This document shows positions 53,776-64,000 of a stretch of DNA of 64,000 nucleotides, one piece after another. Made by a program: the position numbers and the translations under genes. The DNA is from Verrucomicrobiales bacterium (lineage in GTDB: Bacteria > Verrucomicrobiota > Verrucomicrobiia > Verrucomicrobiales > DEV007). Location: assembly GCA_030730365.1 (NCBI GenBank), contig JANQVJ010000005.1, forward strand, positions 149,678 to 213,677, given 5' to 3'. The notes beneath the pieces are model-generated. The model saw nothing but the letters and a program-made list of their open reading frames with translations, did no database searches and was not told the origin of the DNA. The first letter of the stretch is position 1. The number at the start of each line of letters is the position of its first letter.

Positions 53776-54540
53776 ATGAACGCTCACCACACCTCCCTTA
53801 TCCACACCTGCCTCATCGGCTTGTCAGCCCTTTTCCCTGTCATCGCTGCTGCCGACGAGGCAAAGACGACCGAGCCTGGATTCACCTCTCTCTTTGACGG
53901 GAAAACCTTCACCGGCTGGTCCCATTCAGGGAACTGGGTCGTCGAGGATGGTGCCTTTTATCGCAATGACCAAGGCGGCTCGCTCACCTACACCGCCGCG
54001 CCGCTGCCCGATGACTTCGAGCTGCGCTTCGAATGGAAAATCTCCGCCGGAGGCAACTCGGGTGTCTACTACCGTCCCGGTCAGGTCGAGTATCAGATCC
54101 TCGATAACACCGGCAGCTCCTACGGGGAAAACGCCCGTCAGGCGGCGGCTTCGGTCTTTTTCTGCATGGCTCCGAAGAAGGACGCGACGAAGTCGGCGGG
54201 AGAGTGGAACACGGCCCGCATCATCTGCCAGGGTAGTGTCATCGAGCATTGGCTCAACGAGGAGCGTGTTCTTTCTTTTGACTACGAAGATCCCAAATGG
54301 ACCGAGTATGTCGAGCTGCTCGCGATCCGCGGAGGCGATCTCACCGGACGCGGCGGCAAGCTCTGGCTGCAGGATCACGGGCAGGATGTCTGGTTCCGGA
54401 ATCTCCGCTGGCGTGAAATCGCCGAGGGCGAGACGATCATTCCTGATCCCGTCTTCGAGCCTATACCGGTGACAGGCGAGGCGCTCGAGAAAGAGCGGGA
54501 GCGGGTTAAGGCCTTGATTGAAAAGAAAGCAAAACCTTGA
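53776..54540 (+). CDS. DUF1080 (3-keto-disaccharide hydrolase-like) secreted protein
   Basis: 254 residues with signal peptide (ending VIAA-AD). The opening FTSLFDGKTFTGWSHSGNWV, then LRFEWKISAGGNSGVYYRPG, SVFFCMAPKKDATKSAGEWN and LQDHGQDVWFRNLRWREI mark the DUF1080 family; a charged C-terminal helix follows. Separated from the sialidase-like gene by 250 bp of palindromic repeats, so co-transcription is uncertain. It fits a periplasmic sugar-processing set with the propeller proteins upstream. Second member of the family in the window (other at 30200). Confidence 0.9.
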   Translation: MNAHHTSLIHTCLIGLSALFPVIAAADEAKTTEPGFTSLFDGKTFTGWSHSGNWVVEDGAFYRNDQGGSLTYTAAPLPDDFELRFEWKISAGGNSGVYYRPGQVEYQILDNTGSSYGENARQAAASVFFCMAPKKDATKSAGEWNTARIICQGSVIEHWLNEERVLSFDYEDPKWTEYVELLAIRGGDLTGRGGKLWLQDHGQDVWFRNLRWREIAEGETIIPDPVFEPIPVTGEALEKERERVKALIEKKAKP

Positions 54541-54551
54541 TTTTCATGGAT

Positions 54552-55343
54552 TTATATAGGATTTATTTCCAAACCGTCTAACCATGGTGCGCTGATCTGC
54601 GGAGGCATCCCGCCGAAGGGCTGGTAGGCGGGGAGCTGGATCACGCTCATGCTGTGGGCCTGTGAGGCGATGAAAAAGAGTGACTCGGCGCAGTCATCCG
54701 TCTGGATCATCGCTGCGCAGTGTTCCGCCGTCGGGCGGACGGGACGTTTCTCGACGAGCGGGGTGTAGGCCTCGCCCGGAGCATACTCTGAGACGACGAT
54801 GCCGTGAGCGGCGAGCTGCGGACGGGCGGTGAAGAGCAGACCGTGCACCGCCCACTTGCTCGCGGTGTAGGGGACACCGGCGAAGGAGTCGAAGCCGTGT
54901 CCAGCCGTCGAGGAAACGACGACGATGCGACCGCTTCCGTGCGCCGCCATCGGTTTCGAAACGGCCTGCATCATGTTAACGACTCCGAGAACGTTAATGT
55001 CCATGACACGGTGCCAGCTTTCGTGGGCGGCGATCCGGGCGGGATCGGCGTGGGCCATGAAGCGGTCCGGTGTGTTGATCCCGGCGGTGTGAATGAGGGT
55101 GTGCGGCACGCCCTCGCGGAGGACGATCTCCATCGCTGCCGCGACGCTGGCGGGATCGGCCACATCACAGACGACGGGAACGATCAGGGGAGAAAGGGCG
55201 GCACTTTCCTCGAGCGACTCGAGAGTGCGTCCGAAGACAAAGGTTTTTGCTCCGGCCGCGGCGAAGCGTTTTGCCGCAGCCTGCCCCATCCCGCCGCCGC
55301 CGCCGGTGACGATCACGATCCTGTTTGTCCAGTCTTCATCCAT
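54552..55343 (-). CDS. Short-chain dehydrogenase/reductase
   Basis: 263 residues, classical SDR. Cofactor motif TGGGGGMGQAAAKRF, Ser and Tyr-x3-Lys active site (SSTAGHGFD...YTASKWAVHG), and Asn in INVLGVVNM. Probably NAD(P)-dependent. It ends 11 bp from the convergent DUF1080 gene and could belong to the same sugar-processing set, but that is only from position. Substrate unknown. Confidence 0.88.
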   Translation of the reverse strand: MDEDWTNRIVIVTGGGGGMGQAAAKRFAAAGAKTFVFGRTLESLEESAALSPLIVPVVCDVADPASVAAAMEIVLREGVPHTLIHTAGINTPDRFMAHADPARIAAHESWHRVMDINVLGVVNMMQAVSKPMAAHGSGRIVVVSSTAGHGFDSFAGVPYTASKWAVHGLLFTARPQLAAHGIVVSEYAPGEAYTPLVEKRPVRPTAEHCAAMIQTDDCAESLFFIASQAHSMSVIQLPAYQPFGGMPPQISAPWLDGLEINPI

Positions 55344-55538
55344 GGCGGAAGGTTAGCAGGTGCGCGGCAGGAGTCCAGCGGACGAATCACTGGAGCCCTC
55401 TGGCGCTTTTGTGTCTCTTTTCCGGATTGCCGCGCGACGGCCACAAGGTGAGAGAGGCAAGTGGCGCCGCCGGACCTACGACCCCCCCTTGGGCTGCCGC
55501 AGCTCATGGACATCGTGTCGCTTCTCAAGGGAACCGGC

Positions 55539-56015
55539 TCAGCCCAGCGCCCCCCAGACACGAATCCCCTCACACTCTTCTGCCGCATCAATCCCGTCCG
55601 GAATCAAATCCGGGCGGATCTCGGCGAGCGGTTTCAAGACGAAGGCGCGGCCGAACATCCGGGGGTGGGGGAGAATGAGATCTCCTTCGCTGATCGTGAC
55701 CTCGTCGTAGTAGAGCAAGTCGAGATCAGCAGTGCGGGGAGCATTCACTTCGCGCTCGGAAGGTCGCCCGAGTTCGCTCTCGATGGCCTGGGTGCGGGGG
55801 AGGAGCTCGAGCGGGGATAGCTCGGTCTCGATCTCGATGACGGCATTGAAAAAAGTCCCCGAACCGGGAGGGCAGTCGACCGGATCGGTTTCGAAAATGG
55901 ACGAGACGAGAAGGTGATCGGAACTTCGCACTCCCGAGAGTGCAGCAACGGCGGCACGCAGATTGGCAAGGCGGTCTCCGAGGTTGGAGCCGAGGCTTAT
56001 TCCCACTTTTGCCAT
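55539..56015 (-). CDS. folK: 6-hydroxymethyl-7,8-dihydropterin pyrophosphokinase FolK
   Basis: 158 residues, normal length. Motifs SLGSNLGDRLANLRAAV at the start and APRTADLDLLYYDE in the catalytic part, followed by LPHPRMFGRAFVLKPLAEI. Transfers pyrophosphate from ATP to hydroxymethyl-dihydropterin in folate synthesis. Follows dapB by 11 bp on the same strand, at the end of the dap/trp series. Cytoplasmic. Confidence 0.94.
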   Translation of the reverse strand: MAKVGISLGSNLGDRLANLRAAVAALSGVRSSDHLLVSSIFETDPVDCPPGSGTFFNAVIEIETELSPLELLPRTQAIESELGRPSEREVNAPRTADLDLLYYDEVTISEGDLILPHPRMFGRAFVLKPLAEIRPDLIPDGIDAAEECEGIRVWGALG

Positions 56016-56026
56016 GGCCGGAGCGA

Positions 56027-56767
56027 CTACTTTAGTCCAAGGACATCCTGCATGTCGAAGAGACCGTTTTTGAGTCCTTCGCTCTCGATCCAGCGGGCCG
56101 CGCGAACAGCGCCCTGGGCGAAGGTGAGGCGGCTCGAGGCTTTGTGGGTCAGCTCCACTCGCTCGCCATTGCCGGCGTAGATGACGGTGTGATCGCCGAC
56201 AACATCTCCGCCGCGGAGGGCGTGGACCCCGACCTCGTGATCGGTGCGGGCCCCGACGTCGCCGAAGCGCCCGTGTCGGCAGTCCTTGTCGTAAGAGAGA
56301 TTCCGCACTTCTGTAAGGATTTCGGCAAGGCGGCGGGCGGTGCCGCTGGGCGAGTCGAGCTTATGGCGGTGGTGCATCTCGACGACCTCAAGGTCGAAGC
56401 CTTCGCCAAGAATCTCGGCGGTGCGGCGGGTGAGCCAGAAGAGGGTATTTACCCCGACCGAGAAATTCGGGGCGTGGATGATGGGGATGGATTCCGAGGC
56501 GCGCTGGATCAGTTCGAGTTGAGCATCATCGTGTCCGGTCGTCCCCATGATGAGAGGTTTGCCGACATCAACGCAGCCCTCGATGAGCTCGTTAGTGAAA
56601 GAGGGCAGAGTGAAGTCTATCACTGCATCGCATTTAGCGAGAGCTTCCTCGAGCGAGTCGCCTATGTCGATCCCCGCAGCGACGCGGGTCTCGGTGTTTT
56701 CACTGACGGCGGTGGCGACGGCCTGGCCCATGCGGCCGCGGAATCCGGTGACGAGTATGTTGAGCAT
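56027..56767 (-). CDS. dapB: 4-hydroxy-tetrahydrodipicolinate reductase DapB
   Basis: 246 residues from the ATG at 56767; a longer frame from 56890 adds a Ser/Pro-rich stretch unlike the family. Cofactor motif VTGFRGRMGQAVATAV, MGTTGHDD in the middle and the diagnostic EMHHRHKLDSPSGTA. Second step of the lysine/diaminopimelate branch, reducing the product of DapA with NAD(P)H. Sits 64 bp behind dapA and 11 bp before folK. Confidence 0.96.
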   Translation of the reverse strand: MLNILVTGFRGRMGQAVATAVSENTETRVAAGIDIGDSLEEALAKCDAVIDFTLPSFTNELIEGCVDVGKPLIMGTTGHDDAQLELIQRASESIPIIHAPNFSVGVNTLFWLTRRTAEILGEGFDLEVVEMHHRHKLDSPSGTARRLAEILTEVRNLSYDKDCRHGRFGDVGARTDHEVGVHALRGGDVVGDHTVIYAGNGERVELTHKASSRLTFAQGAVRAARWIESEGLKNGLFDMQDVLGLK

Positions 56768-56831
56768 GACGGGAGGGAGGGGGCGGAGTCGGCGGGAAGA
56801 ACGCGGACTATCGGGTGAAGGCTGATAGTGA

Positions 56832-57713
56832 TTACGAGACGAGACCGAGGGCGACGAGAGTGGAGCGAAGTTCGGCGACTTTTTCGTCACTCATCTCCAC
56901 CATGGGAAGGCGCAGTTTCGGGCAGCATTCTCCGGTGAGCCCCAGGGCGGCCTTGATCGGCACGGGATTGGTGTCGAGCTTGAGGAAAGCGCTGAAAAGT
57001 TCGGCATACTTCTCGTGGATAACCTCGGCATCGGCAATTCGTCCCTCGAGCATGGCCTGAGTGAGATCGGCCATGGCGCCTGGAATGAGATTCGACGCGA
57101 CCGAGACCACCCCGACGGCCCCGGCTTTCATGAAATCGATCGTGAGGACGTCGTCGCCGGAAAGGATCTCGAACCCGGGCGGGAGGGCGGCACGCAGTTG
57201 CACGACCCGCTCGGTCACGCCGCCAGCCTCCTTGATCGCCCGGATGTTGGGAAATTCAGCAAGGCGTACCATCGTCTCGACATCGATCTGGATGTGGCAG
57301 CGTCCGGGAATGGAATAAAGCATCAAGGGTAGCTCGGTGGACTGGGCGATGGCCCGGTAGTGCTGGAAGAGGCCCTCCTGCGACGGCTTGTTGTAATAAG
57401 GCGTCACGAGCAACGCGGCATCCGCACCGGCAAGCTCAGCGGCCTGGGTCAGATCAATGGCCTCGCGAGTCGAGTTCGAGCCTGTTCCCGCGATGACGAG
57501 CCCGCGGTTTTTGGCCTGCTTTACCGCCATCTCAATAACGAGCTGGTGCTCCTCGGTCGAGAGCGTCGCCGATTCGCCGGTCGTGCCGACGGGAACGATG
57601 CCCTTGATGCCATTATCGAACTGTTTGTCGATCAGCTTGCGATAGGCATCGGGATCTATCATGCCCTTTTCATTGAAAGGGGTCACGAGGGCGGTATGGG
57701 CACCTTCAAACAT
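56832..57713 (-). CDS. dapA: 4-hydroxy-tetrahydrodipicolinate synthase DapA
   Basis: 293 residues. Pyruvate Schiff-base lyase: GTTGESATLS, the Tyr in LMLYSIPGRC and the catalytic Lys in IRAIKEAGG are all present. Condenses pyruvate with aspartate semialdehyde, the first step of diaminopimelate synthesis for lysine and peptidoglycan. Follows dapF by 30 bp and precedes dapB on the same strand. Confidence 0.96.
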   Translation of the reverse strand: MFEGAHTALVTPFNEKGMIDPDAYRKLIDKQFDNGIKGIVPVGTTGESATLSTEEHQLVIEMAVKQAKNRGLVIAGTGSNSTREAIDLTQAAELAGADAALLVTPYYNKPSQEGLFQHYRAIAQSTELPLMLYSIPGRCHIQIDVETMVRLAEFPNIRAIKEAGGVTERVVQLRAALPPGFEILSGDDVLTIDFMKAGAVGVVSVASNLIPGAMADLTQAMLEGRIADAEVIHEKYAELFSAFLKLDTNPVPIKAALGLTGECCPKLRLPMVEMSDEKVAELRSTLVALGLVS

Positions 57714-57743
57714 GAGTGTAGCGGTCTCCTTAAAAGAGTGAAG

Positions 57744-58556
57744 TTAGAGCGGGGAAAGAGTTCCGGCGAAGGTGAAGTCGGCGGGACCGAGCAGAGTCAC
57801 CTTTTCGTAGCCGCCCGAGGCGGTCTGAGTAAAGCCGACTTGCAGCGTGTCACCGCCGGCGACATCGACGCAGATGGGTGAGGGGGCCCCGGTGAGCTCG
57901 TGGTGGATGATGGCGCAGGCGACCATCCCGGTTCCGCAGGCGAGGGTTTCGTCCTCGACGCCGCGCTCGTAGGTGCGGATCGCAATATGGTCGGGCGAGA
58001 GCACTTTGACAAAGTTCGCGTTCGTTCCGGCAGGGGCAAAATGGGTGTGGTAGCGGGTCGCCGCCCCGAAGCGTTTCACCTCGACTGCGGGGAGATCATC
58101 GACGAAGACGACGGCGTGCGGGACCCCCGTGTTGACGGAGTGGACGGTATGGGAAACGCCGTCCAGAGCGAGGAGCTGGTTGAGCTTGAGATCGAAAGGA
58201 TTACTAAGCTGGATGCGGACCCGATCACCAGCGAACTCACCCTCGATCACCCCCGCGATGGTTTCAAAGGTCGTCTTTTCGAGGGTATTGCCTTCGAGGA
58301 AGTTCACAAAACGGGCAAAACAGCGGGCGCCATTTCCACACATCTCGGCTTCTCCGCCGTCGGCGTTGTAATAACGCATGCGGTAGTCGGCGCCTCTTTC
58401 CGCGGGCTCAACCGCGAGCAGGCCGTCGGCCCCGATCCCGCGCTGACGATGACACAGGGAAGCGATTTCCGCTTTGCTCAAGCTGAGAGCGTTGTCACGG
58501 TTATCGAGGACAACGAAGTCGTTACCCGCCCCGTTCATTTTCCAGAAATTGACCAT
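57744..58556 (-). CDS. dapF: Diaminopimelate epimerase DapF
   Basis: 270 residues from the ATG at 58556, which gives the family start MVNFWKMNGAGNDFVVLDNR. Two active-site cysteines: AEMCGNGARCFARF and LACGTGMVACA. Converts LL- to meso-diaminopimelate. Between trpA (28 bp upstream) and dapA (30 bp downstream), all on the minus strand, so probably one operon. Confidence 0.96.
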   Translation of the reverse strand: MVNFWKMNGAGNDFVVLDNRDNALSLSKAEIASLCHRQRGIGADGLLAVEPAERGADYRMRYYNADGGEAEMCGNGARCFARFVNFLEGNTLEKTTFETIAGVIEGEFAGDRVRIQLSNPFDLKLNQLLALDGVSHTVHSVNTGVPHAVVFVDDLPAVEVKRFGAATRYHTHFAPAGTNANFVKVLSPDHIAIRTYERGVEDETLACGTGMVACAIIHHELTGAPSPICVDVAGGDTLQVGFTQTASGGYEKVTLLGPADFTFAGTLSPL

Positions 58557-58584
58557 CTTTTGCTTCGTTTTGGCGAAGGGGAAG

Positions 58585-59394
58585 TTAGACCGACTTGGCC
58601 GCATCCACAAGCGGTTTGACGAAGGCTCTCACGTGCGCGGCGACATCAGGATTGGCTCCCTGCTGCTCGATCTGGCGCACGATGGCGCTGCCGACGACGA
58701 CTCCGTCAGAGGTGCGGGCGACCTCGGCGGATTGCTCCGGCGTGGAGATGCCGAAGCCGACGACGACGGGGACGCTCGTGTGGCGTTTGATCTCGGCGAC
58801 ATTTTCCTCAATGCCCTCGGCGAGAGAGGTCTGGGCGCCTGTGACGCCTTCGCGGGAGACATAATAAATGAACCCCTCGCTTGCCGCCGCCAGCTTCGGG
58901 AGGCGTTCCGCGGGTGTTGTCGGGGCGATAAGGCGGATGTGGCGGAGTCGTCCGCTCTCGGTTAGTTCGCTGTTTAAGGAGGCTTCTTCGGGCGGTAGGT
59001 CGAGCAGCAGGATGCCGTCGGCCCCGGCGGCAGAGGCGTCTTCGTGGAATCTGGCGAAGCCGTAGTTGTAAATGGGATTCAGGTAGGTGAAAAGCACGAG
59101 AGGGGTCTGCGATCTCTCGCGAAAGCGGCGGATCAGTTGGAGGACGCCGTGAGTCGTGGCTCCCGCCTCGAGGGCGCGGTGGGCCGCCATCTGATTGACG
59201 ATGCCGTCGGCCATAGGGTCAGAGAAGGGGACCCCGAGCTCGATGACATCGGCCCCGGCTTCTTCGAGAGCAAACATGATCTCAAGCGACCGCTCCATAT
59301 CCGGATCGCCGGCGCAGATGTAGGCGACAAAAGCCGATTTTCCCTCTCTCTTGAGGGCGGCAAAACGCTGATCGATACGATTTTCAGTAGTCAT
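58585..59394 (-). CDS. trpA: Tryptophan synthase alpha chain TrpA
   Basis: 269 residues. Catalytic Glu and Asp in VIELGVPFSDPMADGIVNQM, phosphate-binding GFGISTPEQSAEVA and SDGVVVGSAIV. Cleaves indoleglycerol phosphate. The beta chain gene (trpB) is not in the window. First gene of the trpA-dapF-dapA-dapB-folK series on the minus strand. Cytoplasmic. Confidence 0.96.
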   Translation of the reverse strand: MTTENRIDQRFAALKREGKSAFVAYICAGDPDMERSLEIMFALEEAGADVIELGVPFSDPMADGIVNQMAAHRALEAGATTHGVLQLIRRFRERSQTPLVLFTYLNPIYNYGFARFHEDASAAGADGILLLDLPPEEASLNSELTESGRLRHIRLIAPTTPAERLPKLAAASEGFIYYVSREGVTGAQTSLAEGIEENVAEIKRHTSVPVVVGFGISTPEQSAEVARTSDGVVVGSAIVRQIEQQGANPDVAAHVRAFVKPLVDAAKSV

Positions 59395-59531
59395 GAACGG
59401 GGCGCATTATCGCCGCAAACGGCGGCGGCGAAAGTGGAAAAGGCGGAGATCCACTCAAGCGAGGGGTCCCGGGAAGAAGCACCCCGAAATTCCCCGTGAG
59501 CCACGGTCGCGGTAGATCTCGGCGGAATACA

Positions 59532-59563
59532 TCACAGTGGCGGCACCTATGTCGCCACTGTGA
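59532..59563. repeat. 11-bp perfect hairpin, REP-like
   Basis: TCACAGTGGCG (59532-59542) and CGCCACTGTGA (59553-59563) around loop GCACCTATGT, in the 240-bp gap between the thioredoxin gene and trpA. No T run on either strand. The arms have no match elsewhere in the window that I noticed; the form is that of a dispersed palindrome. Confidence 0.75.
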
Positions 59564-59634
59564 CTGCCGGGGAAGGGTGACGGCATCCCGAATAAGAGGG
59601 GTGGACTGACCGCTCTCCGGCCAATCCTTCTCGC

Positions 59635-60495
59635 TCACTCACCGGCAAGTGCCTTCTCGATTGCTGCCTCAAGATCGGGGCCGCGCAGATTTGAGGCGAC
59701 AATCCTGCCGCCTTTTCCAACGAGGAAGGTCGCGGGGATACTGCGGATGCCGAAGCGCTGAGCTAGTTCATTTTCCCAGCCTTTACCATCAACAAACTGG
59801 GGCCAGGGCATTTTGTTGTCAGCGATGAACTTCACGACCGCAGCCTTGTCCTCGTCGAGTGAGATACCCACGACTTCGAAGCCCTTGTCCTTGTATGTCT
59901 CGTACGCGGCCGTGACGTTCGGCATCTCCGCGATGCAGGGGCCACACCAGGTCGCCCAGAAGTCGACGAGGATGACTTTGTCCTTCATTTTTTCCAGATC
60001 GATCTCTTTGCCATTGAGGTCGGTGAAGGCGATCTTCATCTCGTCACCCACACCGGGGAGGTAGAGGTCACCGCCGACCTGGTCGAGAAACTGTGAGACC
60101 TGGGCGCTCTGGGGGTGGTCGGCGAGATCGGCCTTCACCCGGGTGATAAAGGCCTTGGCCTTGTCACGCTGGTTCGAAACCATACTGGCCTCGATGAGAG
60201 GGCGGGCGATCTCCTGAACGATGACCTGCAGGTCGGCTTCCAGTCCCTTGGGTTGGGCGTCGTAGCGCCGCGTGAGAAGATCGGGGAGCGGTTCAAACTT
60301 TCCTATCGTCATGTTCGCTCCCACGAGCATCGCGAGGGCCGTGTCCCTGTCCTGAGCTTCGGGATTTTCCGTGAGATAGGCCTCAAGAGCGGCGATCTTC
60401 TGGTTTTCGAATCCGCTGGTGATCTCGAGGGCTTTCTGGGCCTGTGCCGTTGAGAATGCGGAGAGGATAATGAGTGAGGTGAGAGCTTTTTTCAT
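59635..60495 (-). CDS. TlpA-like periplasmic thioredoxin
   Basis: 286 residues with signal peptide (ending TAQA). An N-terminal helical domain of about 130 residues is followed by a TlpA/redoxin fold with active site WATWCGPCIAEMPNV, then DEDKAAVVKFIADNKMPWPQ and a cis-Pro loop GIRSIPATFLVGKGG. Reduces or forms thiols in the periplasm, for example in cytochrome c maturation, which would fit the many CxxCH proteins here. Upstream (60496 onward) is a 590-bp gap. Confidence 0.88.
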   Translation of the reverse strand: MKKALTSLIILSAFSTAQAQKALEITSGFENQKIAALEAYLTENPEAQDRDTALAMLVGANMTIGKFEPLPDLLTRRYDAQPKGLEADLQVIVQEIARPLIEASMVSNQRDKAKAFITRVKADLADHPQSAQVSQFLDQVGGDLYLPGVGDEMKIAFTDLNGKEIDLEKMKDKVILVDFWATWCGPCIAEMPNVTAAYETYKDKGFEVVGISLDEDKAAVVKFIADNKMPWPQFVDGKGWENELAQRFGIRSIPATFLVGKGGRIVASNLRGPDLEAAIEKALAGE

Positions 60496-60576
60496 TTGAG
60501 ACGGGGGGCGTTAAGAACAAATCTACTTCAATTTGACGTTATCAAGAACGAAGCTTGTGATTTTTTAATACGGGAA

Positions 60577-60878
60577 TCAGTGAAATTTCTGCACCGGTCC
60601 GACTTCTTCGATGGGATTTAACTCGTCTACGAGGGTGATGCCTGTGCCCCGGCCCCGAGGGATAGCGCCATCGACTGGCAGGGTGGCGTGCATCTGCGGG
60701 ATTATGATTCAGTGAGGATACCGTTGGCATTGAGGGTGCCGATCTCCGCTTCGAGCCCCGGTGTCGCGATGGGATCAGGTGTCTCAAAAGGCGCTGAATT
60801 CCCCGGATCGGAGAGGACCTCACTGCGGCGCGGGGTTTGCCCGGGCACTTCGAGAAAGAGATTTCGTTCCTTTCTCGA
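60577..60878 (-). pseudogene. Possible decayed coding sequence, frame-shifted
   Basis: Minus-strand reading 60878-60702 gives a stop-closed peptide without a start (includes PGQTPRRSEVLSDPGNSAPF and ATPGLEAEIGTLNANGILTE). The next frame, from ATG 60693 to stop 60577, reads MHATLPVDGAIPRGRGTGI then TLVDELNPIEEVGPVQKFH. Joined by a one-base shift they would form a continuous chain of about 100 residues with normal composition. No family recognised. Could be chance in GC-rich DNA. Confidence 0.3.
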
Positions 60879-60913
60879 CTACTTTGCATAGGCGGGAATC
60901 GCAAAGTTGATCG

Positions 60914-60941
60914 AAAGGTGAGCTCTCACGAGCGCACCTTT
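60914..60941. repeat. Strong hairpin upstream of toxin-antitoxin genes
   Basis: AAAGGTG (60914-60920), A/G mismatch, GCTC, loop TCAC, GAGC, CACCTTT (60935-60941): 11 pairs with one mismatch, about 150 bp before the BrnT-like start. No T run follows on the plus strand; TAAAAAG comes next. Could be an operator or RNA structure. Confidence 0.6.
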
Positions 60942-61323
60942 AAAAAGCTGAAATTTATGGAAATTATTCAATCACTCGGGAAGGGCTGATGAATTACGGA
61001 CTTTCGTGAATTGATTTCCGCCGTGAACCCTCCTAGCTTGAATTCTCCGGCGGACCTTTTTCATGAGGCTCCCCCGTTCCACCCTATCATGGACTTTGAC
61101 TGGATTGACTGCCATTTTGACCTCAAAAAGATCACCCCGAGGGAGGTTGAAGAGGTCTTTGAGGATCCGTTTTCCATCCGACTCCTCCCCGAGACAGACC
61201 AGCACACGACGGAGGCTCGCTATTTTAATCTCGGTAAAACGATAAATAACCGCTTTTTGTTTTCGGTGTTTTGGACAGACGGCAAGCGTTACCGGGTCGT
61301 CCTTTGTCGCGAGATGACCGACG

Positions 61324-64000
<2,677 letters not shown>

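Larger units (their letters stand above)
60496..61088. other. Intergenic gap with gene-like remnant and hairpin
   Basis: About 590 bp between the thioredoxin gene and the BrnT-like gene. On the minus strand, 60577-60878 has two overlapping stretches that read like protein-coding sequence in different frames. A strong hairpin occurs at 60914-60941. No complete gene can be supported. Confidence 0.5.

Noticed and set aside
60542..60904. Minus-strand open frame of 120 codons with an ATG
   Set aside because: Product is Arg/Ser/Pro/His-rich in the pattern of an off-frame translation; the neighbouring frames look more protein-like and are listed as a possible remnant instead.
60914..60960. preQ1-like riboswitch suggested by the hairpin and A-rich tail
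   Set aside because: The stem and loop do not follow the known preQ1 layout and no queuosine gene is downstream.

Overview
The window looks like a chromosome segment of a GC-rich, Gram-negative member of the Verrucomicrobiota (PVC group). The evidence is the combination of DUF1080 (3-keto-disaccharide hydrolase-like) secreted proteins, a very large PVC-type haem-binding protein with HEAT repeats and a terminal CxxCH, small planctomycete-type cytochromes c, an SHD1 domain protein, LpxI-type lipid A synthesis, and secreted sialidase-like propellers. Few genes have strong Shine-Dalgarno sites, and several start right after a -10-like box. I see no rRNA, tRNA, CRISPR array, transposase or phage gene. 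This is inference from gene content; no search was run.

Layout. 1-4937: a GldF/GldG-like ABC exporter unit, a DUF4340 protein and a dihaem cytochrome lipoprotein. 4974-5658: a secreted secretin-like protein whose signal peptide is interrupted by a T9 tract. 6111-12369: a cytochrome c, an orphan E1-alpha dehydrogenase subunit, a GntP permease with a large insert, a DMT permease, LpxI and a Gfo/Idh/MocA oxidoreductase. 12759-17681: a secreted TPR protein, a short conserved protein, a PQQ-propeller protein, DeoB with a short aldehyde-dehydrogenase-like protein, and a small membrane protein. 17741-22161: a secreted FAD oxidoreductase, a ROK sugar kinase and a lipoprotein. 22230-30931: a GT39/GT2 pair, a low-complexity secreted protein, the giant PVC haem protein, a divergent cytochrome and DUF1080.

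31148-43810: a two-site HLCCxxC metal-binding protein, 5-formyl-THF cyclo-ligase, an M48 lipoprotein, an anti-sigma-like protein, RpoD and DnaG, a KsgA-Nudix fusion, a small membrane protein, a CNNM/CBS protein, two cyclophilins and a phytoene-desaturase-like flavoprotein. 43998-54540: the most distinctive block. A LacI-type regulator lies divergent to a secreted double-propeller protein, followed by four genes (sodium symporter, APH-fold kinase, HpcH/HpaI aldolase, tandem sialidase-like protein) joined by three identical ATGA overlaps, then DUF1080 and a convergent SDR. I read it as a regulated scavenging pathway: trim a glycan outside, import a small anion, phosphorylate it and cleave it.

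54552-64000: housekeeping genes (folK, dapB, dapA, dapF and trpA in series), a TlpA-like thioredoxin, a gap with a possible gene remnant and a strong hairpin, a BrnT/CopG-type toxin-antitoxin pair, and ligA, which runs off the end in a 9-bp tandem repeat.
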